64,000 nucleotides of DNA from Mesorhizobium amorphae (GCA_003240775.1 QFNI01000013.1:16859-80858), one strand, 5' to 3'; positions 32,270 to 41,093 are shown, numbered from the stretch's first letter. A program made the numbers and translations. Notes: a model not told the origin generated them from the letters alone.

Positions 32270-32908
32270 TCAGGCGCCGCGGAAGAGCCACAGGAGCGCC
32301 ACCCCCACCAAAAGCACGCCCATCACCCCATCCAACCTGCGCGCCGCGCGGCCGTAGAGGCTGCGCATGGACGGGAGCGAAAAGAGCATCGCCAGAAAGC
32401 CGAACCAGGACAGCGCCATCACGAAGACGCCGACCGACAACAGCGCCCCGCTCGGCGGGCTCGCCGCCGTGTGCGAGGTGAGCGCCACGGAGGAAAAGAA
32501 GGAGAAGCTGATGGGGTTGGTGAGCGCGGTCAGGAGGCCGACCGCGAAATGCCCGCCCTGGCGCGAAAAGCGCGGCGAGCTCGCCGCCTCCACCGCCGGC
32601 AGGAGCGAGCGGCGCAGGGCGCGAAAGCCGATCATCAGGAGGAGCAGGGTTCCGGCCAACCTTCCGAGCTCCGCCCACCCCTGGGAAGCCGGAAGGTTGG
32701 CCGCGCCCCGCAGCAGCAGCATGATCAGCAGGCTGGCGCCGCACGCCACGCCGATCGCCACCAGCGCCGCCTCGCGCCGCGTCGCCGACAGGCTCGCCTG
32801 GGACACGATCATGAAGCTCGGCCCGGGGATCGCCAGCATCGCGGCATAGGCGGCGGCATAGACCAGAAGGCTGGAGGTGCCGACATCGGCAGCTGCGACA
32901 CTCTCCAT
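32270..32908 (-). CDS. LysE/RhtB-family amino-acid or metabolite exporter
   Basis: This inner-membrane protein of 212 residues has about six helices and the family start YAAAYAAMLAIPGPSFMIV, a GPxxxxxxx signature near residue 28. LTALTNPISFSFFSSV at about 127 is the second conserved LysE block. It belongs to the exporters of amino acids and related metabolites. The substrate is not predictable. It stops 5 bases from the LuxR-hydrolase stop in the convergent direction and is followed leftward, after 101 bp beyond its start, by the mrp operon running the same way. Confidence 0.88.
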   Translation of the reverse strand: MESVAAADVGTSSLLVYAAAYAAMLAIPGPSFMIVSQASLSATRREAALVAIGVACGASLLIMLLLRGAANLPASQGWAELGRLAGTLLLLMIGFRALRRSLLPAVEAASSPRFSRQGGHFAVGLLTALTNPISFSFFSSVALTSHTAASPPSGALLSVGVFVMALSWFGFLAMLFSLPSMRSLYGRAARRLDGVMGVLLVGVALLWLFRGA

Positions 32909-32918
32909 GACGAACGAC

Positions 32919-32933
32919 CTTCCGTTGCGGAAG
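32919..32933 (-). promoter_or_regulatory. Short hairpin over the LysE leader
   Basis: CTTCCG and CGGAAG flank a 3-base loop 11-25 bases before the LysE start. On the transcript the 3' arm contains GGAAG, the only Shine-Dalgarno-like stretch, so folding could hide it. It may equally be a small operator. Confidence 0.3.
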
Positions 32934-33009
32934 CGCTGTCATGGGCGCGATCCCCACGCCCTCGCATCATGCATTTGATGTATGCGGGCCGCCGGAGAGA
33001 AATTTCAGG

Positions 33010-33354
33010 TCAGCGGAAGTCTTCGGGGGCGTCTTCCTTGCCCTCCGTGCGGTCCCGGAAGACGGCCGCGCGCGCGAGCAGGATGAGGGTGACGGGCGTG
33101 GTGAGCGTGAGAAAGAGCGCGACCAGGAGATAGCGCAGCACGAGATAGCCCTCGGCCACCGAGAAGAACAGGATGGAGGCCAGAACCACGAGGCCCATGC
33201 CGAGGGTTGCGCCCAGCGTCGGGGCGTGCACGCGGTCGTAGAAGGTGTTGAGGCGAACGAGGCCGAAGGCGCCGATCAGCGAAAGCGCCGCGCCGCAGAC
33301 GGCGAGCACCGCGACCAGCCAGGCGGCCCAGAGCGGCAGGTCGGCGGGGTTCAT
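33010..33354 (-). CDS. mrpG: Mrp/Pha cation:proton antiporter subunit G
   Basis: This membrane subunit of 114 residues has three helices and the MnhG block GLVRLNTFYDRVHAPTLGATLGM... (key residues R-x-x-Y-x-R-x-H-A-P-T) near 35. It is the last gene of the leftward mrpABCDEFG operon, and its ATG overlaps the mrpF stop (ATGA). The complex exchanges cytoplasmic Na+ or K+ for protons and all subunits are normally needed. The hydrophilic C-terminal tail (FRDRTEGKEDAPEDFR) is usual in rhizobial versions. Confidence 0.93.
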   Translation of the reverse strand: MNPADLPLWAAWLVAVLAVCGAALSLIGAFGLVRLNTFYDRVHAPTLGATLGMGLVVLASILFFSVAEGYLVLRYLLVALFLTLTTPVTLILLARAAVFRDRTEGKEDAPEDFR

Positions 33355-33635
33355 TCGATCACCTCGCCGCGCATCAGGAACTTGGCGAGCGCGACCGTTG
33401 CCGCGAAGCCGAGCAGGCCGATGATCAGGGCCGCCTCGAAATAGTTCTGGCTGCCGGTGGACAGGCCGAAGACGAGGATCAGGAGCATGCCGTTGAGGTA
33501 GAGCGTGTCGAGGCCCAGGATGCGGTCCTGCGCGCGGGGGCCGCGCACGATGCGCCAGGCGGCGATGGCCATGGCGAGCGCCAGCATCACTTGCGCCGCG
33601 CACAGCGCCCAGAAGATCACCGCATCGGGCGTCAT
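33351..33635 (-). CDS. mrpF: Mrp/Pha cation:proton antiporter subunit F
   Basis: This subunit of 94 residues has three helices and the MnhF motif IVRGPRAQDRILGLDTLYLN (R-G-P-x-x-x-D-R-x-x-x-x-D) near residue 29. Both ends overlap their neighbours by 4 bp, which couples its synthesis to mrpE and mrpG. Length is standard. Confidence 0.93.
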   Translation of the reverse strand: MTPDAVIFWALCAAQVMLALAMAIAAWRIVRGPRAQDRILGLDTLYLNGMLLILVFGLSTGSQNYFEAALIIGLLGFAATVALAKFLMRGEVIE

Positions 33636-34120
33636 TCGAAGATCTCCTTCAAAAGCCGCTCGTAGCGATGGGCGATCAGGTGCTGCCAGTCGCTCTCGTC
33701 CACGAGGTCGAGCACATGCATCAGGAGCCGGCCGCTGGCCGCGTCATACTGCACCCAGAGCGTTCCGGGCGTGGACGTGATGATCACCGCGAGTGCCGCG
33801 AGCCCGTAGGGGCTGCGCAGGCCGATGTCGATGGTGATGAAGCCCGACACGCGCTCGCGCCGCTTGCCCATGAGGATGATGCGCATCACCGCGTAGTTGG
33901 AGCGCACGATGTCGACGAGCACGATGCCGGCGAGCTTGAGCATGGCAAGCGGCGCGCCGACGCGGGCGGGCGGGGGCTCGAGCGTGCGCATGGCGAAGGG
34001 CAGGAGGAGGCCGAGCAGCGCGCCGTTGAGCCATGTGCCGGGCTGGAGCGAGCCGTTGAGCACGAGCCAGAGCGCAAGCAGAAAGAGCGACAGGAGGGGA
34101 TAGGGCAGGATCCGCTTCAT
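33632..34120 (-). CDS. mrpE: Mrp/Pha cation:proton antiporter subunit E
   Basis: This MnhE-family subunit of 162 residues has two or three N-terminal helices and a soluble C-terminal half. GFITIDIGLRSPYGLAALAV and ITSTPGTLWVQYD are the conserved blocks. The ATG at 34120 overlaps the mrpD stop by 4 bp, and a longer reading in the same frame runs through mrpD and was rejected. MrpE stabilises the complex. Nothing is unusual. Confidence 0.92.
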   Translation of the reverse strand: MKRILPYPLLSLFLLALWLVLNGSLQPGTWLNGALLGLLLPFAMRTLEPPPARVGAPLAMLKLAGIVLVDIVRSNYAVMRIILMGKRRERVSGFITIDIGLRSPYGLAALAVIITSTPGTLWVQYDAASGRLLMHVLDLVDESDWQHLIAHRYERLLKEIFE

Positions 34121-35727
34121 GGCGCGTCTCCGCCATGGGGGGTGTGGCGCATCACGAGCCGCACATAGGCGCCGGGATCGCGCAGCCAGTCCACGGTCTG
34201 GCTGGCATAGGACAGGCCGCTCTCGCTCCAGATCGACAGGCCGATGCAGGCGGCGAGCAGGAGTGCCACGCCCGACAGTTCGACCCGCCGCAGCACGGGC
34301 TGGCGGGAGCCGTCGGCTGGCGTCCAGAGATAGGCGACGCCGAAGCGGGCGAGCGTGAGCAGGATGCCGAAGCTCGACACGGTGAGGGCCGCGACGAGCA
34401 CCCAGGACGCGGTGGAAAGCGAGCCGTTTTCGGGGAAGACGCCGAGCAGGATCGTCAGCTTGCCGATGAAGCCCGCGAGCGGCGGCAGGCCGGCGAGCAG
34501 GATGCCGCAGAGCAGGAAGCCCGCGGACGCGAGCGCTATGGCAGCCGGAATGACGGGGCCGGTTTCTTCGATGGTGGCATTGCCGAAGGGGTCTTCGTAT
34601 TCGTCGGCGAAGACGCGGGCGTCGGCCGCGAGCGCTGCCTCGGGGGCTTCGCGCTCGAGGATCTCGGCCAGGAGGAAGAGCGCGCCGCCGGCCAGAACCG
34701 AGCCCGCGAGGTAGAAGAGCGCGCCGCCGAGCGCCGCATCCGTGCCGAAGCCGAGGGCCGCCAGAACGGTGCCCGACGAGATCATCACGCAGAAGCCCGC
34801 GGCGTAAGGCAGGGTGCGGGCAGCGGTGATGCCGACCGTGCCGAACAAGATGGTGAGGATGCCGCCGGCAAACAGCCACTGGGCGCCGAAGCCCGCAAAG
34901 GCCGCCGAACTCGTGCCGAAGAGAAGGAGCGACAGGCGCAGCACCACGTAGACGCCGACCTTGCTGAGGATGGCGAAGACGGCGGCTGCCGGGGCGCTCG
35001 CCGCCGCATAGGTGCGCGGCAGCCAGAAGCCCATCGGCCACATGCCGGCCTTGACCAAAAATGCTGTGCCCAAAACGGCGCTCGCCACCGCGAACAGCAT
35101 GGCGTTTTCAGGCGACAGGTTGGGCAGGCGCTGGGCGAGGTCGGCCATGTTGAGCGTGCCGGTCGCGCCATAGACGAGGCTGACGCCGATCAGGAAGAGC
35201 ATGGAGGCAGCCAAGTTGACCGCGACATAGGCCAGGCCCATCCGCACGCGGCGCTCGCCCGAGCCGTGCAGGAGAAGGCCGTAGGAAGCGGCCAGCATCA
35301 CCTCGAAGAAGACGAAGAGGTTGAAGAGGTCGCCCGTCAGAAGCGCGCCGTTCACGCCGGCGATCAAAAGCAGGAAGAAGACGGGAAAGCGCGGACCCGC
35401 CCAGGCCCAGCGCGACAGCGAGAAGAGGAACGTGCCGAGGCCCAGGATGCTGAAGACGGCGAGCATCATGGCGGACAGGCGGTCGACCACGAGCGTGATG
35501 GCAAACGGTGTGGGCCAGTTGCCGGGCACATAGACCCAGGCCGAGCGCTCGCCGCCCGCAACCGAGCTCAGGAGGAGCACGGACACGACCACGAGCGCCA
35601 CGGCCGTGAGCACGCCGAGGCCCGCCTTGAGGCTGCGGCGCTCCTCGTCGATCAGGAGCATGATGGCTGCCGCCAGCATGGGCAGCGCGATCGGCACGAC
35701 GGCCAGGTGCTGGTCCCACGCCATCAT
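34117..35727 (-). CDS. mrpD: Mrp/Pha cation:proton antiporter subunit D
   Basis: This 536-residue NuoN/NuoM-like proton-translocating subunit has about 14 helices. GDLFNLFVFFEVMLAASYGL near residue 132 carries the essential glutamate of TM5, and VKAGMWPMGFWLPRTYAAA near 228 carries the conserved lysine. An insertion of about 50 charged residues (LAADARVFADEYEDPFGN and neighbours, about 350-400) lies in a loop, as in other rhizobial PhaD proteins. It starts with two consecutive ATGs. The first, at 35727, overlaps the mrpC stop. Confidence 0.93.
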   Translation of the reverse strand: MMAWDQHLAVVPIALPMLAAAIMLLIDEERRSLKAGLGVLTAVALVVVSVLLLSSVAGGERSAWVYVPGNWPTPFAITLVVDRLSAMMLAVFSILGLGTFLFSLSRWAWAGPRFPVFFLLLIAGVNGALLTGDLFNLFVFFEVMLAASYGLLLHGSGERRVRMGLAYVAVNLAASMLFLIGVSLVYGATGTLNMADLAQRLPNLSPENAMLFAVASAVLGTAFLVKAGMWPMGFWLPRTYAAASAPAAAVFAILSKVGVYVVLRLSLLLFGTSSAAFAGFGAQWLFAGGILTILFGTVGITAARTLPYAAGFCVMISSGTVLAALGFGTDAALGGALFYLAGSVLAGGALFLLAEILEREAPEAALAADARVFADEYEDPFGNATIEETGPVIPAAIALASAGFLLCGILLAGLPPLAGFIGKLTILLGVFPENGSLSTASWVLVAALTVSSFGILLTLARFGVAYLWTPADGSRQPVLRRVELSGVALLLAACIGLSIWSESGLSYASQTVDWLRDPGAYVRLVMRHTPHGGDAP

Positions 35728-36068
35728 TCGCCGGGCTCCCTGCCGTCCACATGGTCGGAGCCGGAGAAGCCGCGCAGCGCCAAGAGCACCACGAGGAAGA
35801 GCGCGGTGAGCGCGAAGCCGATCACGATGGCGGTGAGCACAAGGGCCTGGGGCACGGGGTCGGAATAGTGCGCGGGATCGATGGGCACGCCGGCTTCCAG
35901 AAGCGGCGGCTGGTCGACCCGGAGGCGGCCCATGGAGAAAATGAAGAGGTTCACCGCGTAGCCGAACAGCGAGAAGCCGGCGATCACCTGGAAGGTGCGC
36001 GGACGCAGGATCAGCCAGACGGCCGATGCCGCGAAGACGCCGATGCCGATGGCGAGCACGAGTTCCAT
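35724..36068 (-). CDS. mrpC: Mrp/Pha cation:proton antiporter subunit C
   Basis: This NuoK-like subunit of 114 residues has three helices and the motif FSLFGYAVNLFIFSMGRL near 32, followed by DPVPQALVLTAIVIGFALTA near 71. Those two blocks define MnhC. The ATG at 36068 shares one base with the stop of the mrpA gene. Length and sequence are normal. Confidence 0.93.
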   Translation of the reverse strand: MELVLAIGIGVFAASAVWLILRPRTFQVIAGFSLFGYAVNLFIFSMGRLRVDQPPLLEAGVPIDPAHYSDPVPQALVLTAIVIGFALTALFLVVLLALRGFSGSDHVDGREPGE

Positions 36069-39019
36069 CACGCCACCTCTTCGAGCAGAGGCGCGGGCGG
36101 GTGAAGCGGCGCGCGGTCGCGCGGCTTGCGCAGCGACTGGTGGGCGAGCGCGATCAGCACGAGCACGGTGGAGCCGACCACGAGGCCGAACACGCCGATG
36201 TCGAACAGAACCGCCGAAGGCAGCGGCACCCGGCCGAGCACGGGGAGTTCGGCATAGCGGAACCAGGAGGTCAGGAAGGGATAGCCGAAAGCCCAAGAGC
36301 CCATGCCCGTGAGCGTGGCGATGCCAAGGCCGAGCGCCACCCATTTGAGGGGCCGGATGCGCAAGCGATCCTCCACCCAGCGGGTGCCCGACGCCATGTA
36401 TTGCAGGATGAAGGCGATGGACATCGCGATGCCCGCCGCAAAGCCGCCGCCCGGCTCGTCGTGGCCACGCAGGAAGAGGTAGGCGGCCAAAAGCACGATC
36501 ACGGGGAACAGCCACTGCATCACCACGCGGGGCACGAGCATGGCATCTTCCAGCGTGTCGCCGGGGCTGCGCTTTTCGTGCTGTTCGTCGCTCGCGCGCT
36601 GCACGCGCTGCTGCTCGGGCGCGGACAAGGAGTCGGCGGCGGGGCGGAAGCGCAGGAGAAGCGCGAACACGGTGAGGCCGACCAAGCCCAACACGGAAAT
36701 CTCGCCCAGCGTGTCGAGCGCGCGGAAATCGACCAGCAAGACGTTGACCACGTTGCGGCCCCCGCCCTGCTCATAGGCGTGCTCCAGGAAGAAGCGTCCG
36801 ATGCCGTCCGCCACGGGGGGCATGGTCATCATGCGGAAGGAGAGCGCTGCCGCAAAGCAGCCGACAGCCGCGGCCACCAGAAAATCGAAGCCGTGGCGGA
36901 GGCGCGCGCGGCGCTGCTCGGCGGCGGGCACCGCGATCTCCTCGATGCGCTTGGGCAGCCAGCGCAGGCCCAGAAGCAGGAGCACGGTGGTCACCACCTC
37001 GACCAGGAGCTGGGTGACGGCGAGATCGGGCGCGGACAGCCAGACAAAGGAGATGCAGCTGACGAGGCCCGCCCCGCCCAGCATCACCACGGCCGCCAGC
37101 CGGTGATACTTGGCCTGCCATGCGGCGGTGAGCGCGCAGGCGATGCCCGTGACCCAGAGAAGCACGAAGCCGGGATCGGGCATCGTGACGGCGGCAAGGC
37201 TCGAGGCAGAAGGCGGCCAGCGATAGGCCGCGGCCAGACCTGAGGCCACCAGCATGACCAGAAGGATGTTGCGAAGCTGCGCCTGAAGGCGGCTCGTGCC
37301 GAAAAGGGTCGCCAGGAACACGGCGCCGCGCGTCAGCCCGTTCATCACGGCATCGAAGATGCGCACGCCGTCGAAGGGGCGGAACAGGCGCGGGCCGCCA
37401 TGCGGGTTGGTGTTGATGGAGTGGCGGAAGAGCACATAGAGCACCGTGCCGCCCACGAGCGCCAGGATGCTCATCAGGAGCGGCAGATTCCAGCCGTGCC
37501 AGACGGCCAGGCTGTAGTAGGGCGTGGCCTCGCCCAGCACCGAGCGTACGCCGATGTCGAGAAAGGGCCCGATGGTCAGGCCGGGGATCACGCCGACCAC
37601 CACGCAGAGCAGCACGAGAAGCTCGATGGGGAAGCGCATCCAGCGCGGCGGCTCGTGCGGCTCGTTGGGGAGGTCCTCGGCGGGCGGGCCGAAGAAAGCC
37701 TGGTGGATGAAGCGGAGCGAGTAGAGCACCGCGAACGCGCTGGCGAGGGTCGCGAGGATCGGCAGAACGAGGTTGCGGTCGTATTCGCGCGGATTGCTGA
37801 CGGCTTCGGCCAGGAACATCTCCTTGGACAGGAAGCCGTTGAGGAGCGGCACGCCGGCCATCGCGCCGGCAGCCACGATGGCGAGCGTGGCCGTGATCGG
37901 CATGGCGCGGCGCAGGCCGCTCAGGCGGCGCAGATCGCGCGTGCCCGTCTCGTGGTCGATGATGCCCGCCGCCATGAAGAGCGAGGCCTTGAAGGTGGCA
38001 TGGTTGAGCGTGTGGAAGAGGGCGGCGACGAAGCCGAGCGGGGTGCCCAAGCCCAGCAACAGCGTGATCAGGCCGAGATGGCTGATCGTGGAATAGGCGA
38101 GCAGGCCCTTGAGATCGTGCTGGAAGATCGCGGCATAGGCGCCGACCAGCAGCGTCAGCACGCCGGCGGTGCCGACGATCAGATACCATTCCTCGGTGCC
38201 CGCGAGCACGGGCCAAAGACGCATCATCAGGAAGACGCCGGCCTTCACCATGGTGGCGGAATGCAGATAGGCGCTGACGGGGGTGGGGGCGGCCATCGCA
38301 CGCGGCAGCCAGAAATGGAACGGGAACTGCGCGCTCTTGGTGAAGGCGCCGAGCAGCACGAGCACCAGCATCGGCACGTAGAGCGGGCTCGCCTTGATGG
38401 CGGGGCCAGCGGCCAGCACCACGTCGAGATCGAAGGAGCCGACGATGTGGCCCAGAAGCAGGACGCCGAGCAGAAGGCAGAGGCCGCCGCCTGCGGTGAC
38501 GGTGAGCGCCATGCGCGCGCCGTCGCGGGCGAGCTGGTTGTTGAACCAGTAGCCGATGAGCAGGAAGGAGAAGAGGCTCGTCAGCTCCCAGAAGATCACG
38601 AGTTGCACGAGATTGCCCGCCATCACCACGCCCTGCATGGCGCCCATGAAGGCGAGCAGATAGGCGAAGAAGCGCGGCACCGGATCCTTAGGCGACATGT
38701 AGTAGCGCGCGTAGAGCACGACCAGCGCGCCGATGCCGAGAACGAGCACCGAGAAGAGCCAGGCCAGACCGTCGAGCCGGAGCACGAAGTCGATGCCGAG
38801 CGAGGGCATCCAGCGGATCTCGTGGCGGACAGGCCCCTCAGCCAGAAGGGGATAAAGAAGGATCGCCGAGAGCAGGCCGACAAGCGTGACGCTCCAGGCC
38901 AGAATGGCCGCGCCCTGGCGCGCATGGCGCGGCAACAGGCCGGCGAGCACCGCACCCGCCCAAGGTGCCGCGAGCATCAGGAGCAGGAGAATATCGGGGC
39001 GGGCGAGAACAGCGCTCAA
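36068..39019 (-). CDS. mrpA: Mrp/Pha cation:proton antiporter subunit A with fused B domain
   Basis: This 983-residue protein combines MrpA and MrpB, the arrangement of rhizobial PhaA. Residues 60-500 form the NuoL-like antiporter core (MAGNLVQLVIFWELTSLFSFLLIG with the TM5 glutamate, and FTKSAQFPFHFWLPRAMAAPT). Residues 640-720 are the MrpA tail domain (PDLAVTQLLVEVVTTVLLLLGL), and residues about 800-960 are the MnhB domain (GHDEPGGGFAAGIAMSIAF). The frame has a TGA nine codons before the start and no ATG between it and the TTG at 39019, which has GAAGGG 8 bases upstream, so TTG is the likely initiator. The next ATG, 14 codons in, would cut into the first helix. Confidence 0.92.
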   Translation of the reverse strand: MSAVLARPDILLLLMLAAPWAGAVLAGLLPRHARQGAAILAWSVTLVGLLSAILLYPLLAEGPVRHEIRWMPSLGIDFVLRLDGLAWLFSVLVLGIGALVVLYARYYMSPKDPVPRFFAYLLAFMGAMQGVVMAGNLVQLVIFWELTSLFSFLLIGYWFNNQLARDGARMALTVTAGGGLCLLLGVLLLGHIVGSFDLDVVLAAGPAIKASPLYVPMLVLVLLGAFTKSAQFPFHFWLPRAMAAPTPVSAYLHSATMVKAGVFLMMRLWPVLAGTEEWYLIVGTAGVLTLLVGAYAAIFQHDLKGLLAYSTISHLGLITLLLGLGTPLGFVAALFHTLNHATFKASLFMAAGIIDHETGTRDLRRLSGLRRAMPITATLAIVAAGAMAGVPLLNGFLSKEMFLAEAVSNPREYDRNLVLPILATLASAFAVLYSLRFIHQAFFGPPAEDLPNEPHEPPRWMRFPIELLVLLCVVVGVIPGLTIGPFLDIGVRSVLGEATPYYSLAVWHGWNLPLLMSILALVGGTVLYVLFRHSINTNPHGGPRLFRPFDGVRIFDAVMNGLTRGAVFLATLFGTSRLQAQLRNILLVMLVASGLAAAYRWPPSASSLAAVTMPDPGFVLLWVTGIACALTAAWQAKYHRLAAVVMLGGAGLVSCISFVWLSAPDLAVTQLLVEVVTTVLLLLGLRWLPKRIEEIAVPAAEQRRARLRHGFDFLVAAAVGCFAAALSFRMMTMPPVADGIGRFFLEHAYEQGGGRNVVNVLLVDFRALDTLGEISVLGLVGLTVFALLLRFRPAADSLSAPEQQRVQRASDEQHEKRSPGDTLEDAMLVPRVVMQWLFPVIVLLAAYLFLRGHDEPGGGFAAGIAMSIAFILQYMASGTRWVEDRLRIRPLKWVALGLGIATLTGMGSWAFGYPFLTSWFRYAELPVLGRVPLPSAVLFDIGVFGLVVGSTVLVLIALAHQSLRKPRDRAPLHPPAPLLEEVA

Positions 39020-39071
39020 GCGAAACCCTTCAGCAATGCATCATCCGCTCTCCCGAGCCCCATCGGCCGGC

Positions 39072-39104
39072 GCAGCCGTGCCAACGGCTGCGCATTTCGT
39101 TTTT
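39072..39104 (+). terminator. Terminator-like hairpin reading rightward, in the mrp leader
   Basis: GCAGCCGT pairs perfectly with ACGGCTGC around GCCA and is followed on the plus strand by GCATTTCGTTTTT. This is a textbook intrinsic terminator shape, yet no rightward gene precedes it nearby. On the minus strand the same palindrome lies 53-85 bases before the mrpA start, so it may instead be a structured leader or stop antisense transcription. Confidence 0.5.
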
Positions 39105-39338
39105 GGACACGCGCTTGCCGGGGCGCAAGCACGAAAGCCCGCCGAGGCCCGGCCTATCCCCGACAACGACCACATGCCGCACGATCGCGCACCGGGAGCG
39201 GCCGGAAGCCGCTCGGCCGGGCACGCTGGAGAAGATAGAGCGAAGCTCCAGGATTCCAGATCGGTTTTGCCGAGAAAGGCGGGGAGTTGGCCGCGATGTC
39301 ACACCGGACCGCGCCTGGGCGGCGCGGCGGAGAGCGGG

Positions 39339-39446
39339 GCATTTCCGGACGCAAGACCGCTGCGCACTTTTGCTGGAAATGCTCTGGCTCTCAGTTCTCG
39401 CGGCATTTCCGGACGCAAAACCGCTGCGCACTTTTGCTGGAAATGC
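39339..39446. repeat. Two tandem 44-bp palindromic repeats
   Basis: Copies at 39339-39382 and 39403-39446 agree at 43 of 44 bases and are 64 bp apart. Each begins GCATTTCC and ends GGAAATGC, with inner GCAAAA/TTTTGC pairing, so each can fold into a hairpin. The second copy ends one base before the permease stop codon. Related palindromes recur between genes in Hyphomicrobiales. A degenerate relative lies at 46989-47024. Confidence 0.8.
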
Positions 39447-39447
39447 C

Positions 39448-40251
39448 TTAGCTCTCGTCGCGCGAGAACAGGGCGCGGGCGCCCAGCACGATCACGGTGA
39501 GCACGATCAGCACGACCGACACGGCCGCCACCGCCGGGTTGATGTTGTCGCGCAGGCCCATCCACATCTGGCGCGGCAGGGTGATCGCCTCGACGCTGGT
39601 GATGAAGAGGGTGACGCCGATTTCCTCCCAGGAGAGCACGAAGGACAGAAGCGCGGCAGTCAGGATGCCGAAGCGGATGTTGGGGATCACCACGCGCGTG
39701 GCGCGCACCCAGACGGACGCGCCGAGACCGCGGGCCGCGAGGTCGATGCGGCGGTCGACCTGGGAGAGCGCAACGAGCAGGAGCACGACGGCGAAGGGCA
39801 CGGCCATCACCGAATGGGCGAGCGCCACGCCCGTCCAGGTGTCGTAGCCGATGAAGGAGCCTGCGCGCGAAAGGGCCGTCAGCAGGAAATAAAGCGTGAG
39901 GGCCGAGACCACGGGCGGCACCACCATGGGCAGCAGCACGAAGCCCACGAGAAGCGCCGTGAAGCGCGGCCGGAACATCCAGATGCCGAGCGAGAAGGCG
40001 AGCGCGAGCAAGGTGGAAACGATGCTCGACACCACGCCGATGCGGATGGACAGGAGGATGCTGCCGAACCAGCGGGGGTCTTCCCACAGCGTGCGGTAGT
40101 GGCGGAGCGACCATTCGCCCGAAGGCATGGACAACATGCGCGAAGGCGTGAACGAGACCGGCACCACGGCCAAGAGCGGCATCAGCAGGAAGACGGCGAC
40201 GAGCCCACCGCAAAGGAGGGCTGCCGGACCGGGGCGATAGGTGGGGCTCAT
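39448..40251 (-). CDS. Spermidine/putrescine-type ABC transporter permease (PotC-like)
   Basis: This permease of 267 residues has six predicted helices and the EAA loop of binding-protein-dependent permeases at DLAARGLGASVWVRATRVVI near residue 170. It forms the transport channel with the adjoining PotB-like subunit. It is the last gene of a leftward operon (ATPase, binding protein, two permeases), 4 bases after its partner. Its TAA stop lies directly beside the second copy of the 44-bp palindrome, which could act as the operon's 3' end. Confidence 0.92.
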   Translation of the reverse strand: MSPTYRPGPAALLCGGLVAVFLLMPLLAVVPVSFTPSRMLSMPSGEWSLRHYRTLWEDPRWFGSILLSIRIGVVSSIVSTLLALAFSLGIWMFRPRFTALLVGFVLLPMVVPPVVSALTLYFLLTALSRAGSFIGYDTWTGVALAHSVMAVPFAVVLLLVALSQVDRRIDLAARGLGASVWVRATRVVIPNIRFGILTAALLSFVLSWEEIGVTLFITSVEAITLPRQMWMGLRDNINPAVAAVSVVLIVLTVIVLGARALFSRDES

Positions 40252-40255
40252 GCCG

Positions 40256-41086
40256 TCACACCATCTGGGCTGGGCGGAGGAAGCGGAAGAGCAGCGCCAT
40301 CAAGCCGCCCACGATCGCCACGAGCACCACGCTGATGGCAGCCGCCAGCCCCCAGTCGGGGCTCTGGAAGACGCGGAGATAGACGAGTTCGGCCACCATC
40401 ACCGAGCGTCCGCCGCCGAGGATCGCGGGCGTCACGAAGAAGCCGAGCGCGAAGACGAAGACGATCAGCGCGGCGCCCACGATGCCCGATGCCGTCATCG
40501 GCACGAAGATGCTCCAGAAGATGCGCAGCCGCGAGGCGCCAAGGCCGCGCGCGGCGAGCAGCACCCGATTGTCCAGGCTGCGCATGGCGGAGGCGAGCGG
40601 AAACACGGCGAACGGAATCAGGAAATGCGTCATGCCGATCACGACGCCCAACTCGTTGCGCACGAGCGCCAGGGGCGCGTCGAGGATGCCGAGCGACTGC
40701 GCCCAGGTGTTGAGGAGGCCGCGGTTGGACAAGAGCGCCACCCAGCCGAAGGCGCGCGTGAGCACGGAGATCCAGAAGGGCACGAGGATGCAGAACTCGG
40801 TGATGCGCCGCTGGAGCCTGGTGCCGCGCACCCACAGGAATGCGATGGCATAGGCCGCGACCACCGAGCACAGCGTGACGATCAGGCAGATGCGGAAGGT
40901 GCGCAGAAAGACCGAGCGCACGAGCGGGTCGGTGAAAAGCGTGCCGTACTGCCCGAGGCCGGGCTCGGGCAGGGTCACGCTCCAGCCCGCGATGCCGAAG
41001 AAGGGCACCGCATAGGCCAGAAGCAGGAACAGGAGGAGCGGGCCCAGCAGAAACGCTGCGCCCACCCGGTTGGCGATGCCGCTCAC
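40256..41086 (-). CDS. Spermidine/putrescine-type ABC transporter permease (PotB-like)
   Basis: This permease of 276 residues has an N-terminal helix (FLLGPLLLFLLLAYAVPFFG), a periplasmic loop and five further helices. The EAA loop reads LLAARGLGASRLRIFWSIFV near residue 178. It follows the binding-protein gene by 7 bases. The family moves polyamines and also other small nitrogen compounds, so the name does not fix the substrate. Confidence 0.92.
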   Translation of the reverse strand: MSGIANRVGAAFLLGPLLLFLLLAYAVPFFGIAGWSVTLPEPGLGQYGTLFTDPLVRSVFLRTFRICLIVTLCSVVAAYAIAFLWVRGTRLQRRITEFCILVPFWISVLTRAFGWVALLSNRGLLNTWAQSLGILDAPLALVRNELGVVIGMTHFLIPFAVFPLASAMRSLDNRVLLAARGLGASRLRIFWSIFVPMTASGIVGAALIVFVFALGFFVTPAILGGGRSVMVAELVYLRVFQSPDWGLAAAISVVLVAIVGGLMALLFRFLRPAQMV

Positions 41087-41093
41087 GAGGGGA

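Larger units (their letters stand above)
39020..39447. other. Non-coding region before the mrp operon
   Basis: These 428 bp separate the last gene of the polyamine-type ABC operon from the mrp start. They contain the mrp promoter, one strong hairpin (39072-39104), a second 7-bp hairpin GAGCGGC/GCCGCTC around 39198-39216, and two 44-bp palindromic repeats (39339-39446). I find no convincing gene or known RNA. Confidence 0.6.

Noticed and set aside
37400..39238. Rightward open frame of about 610 codons opposite mrpA
   Set aside because: It is rich in His, Glu, Arg and Gln with no helices or motifs, which is typical of antisense to GC-rich membrane-protein genes.
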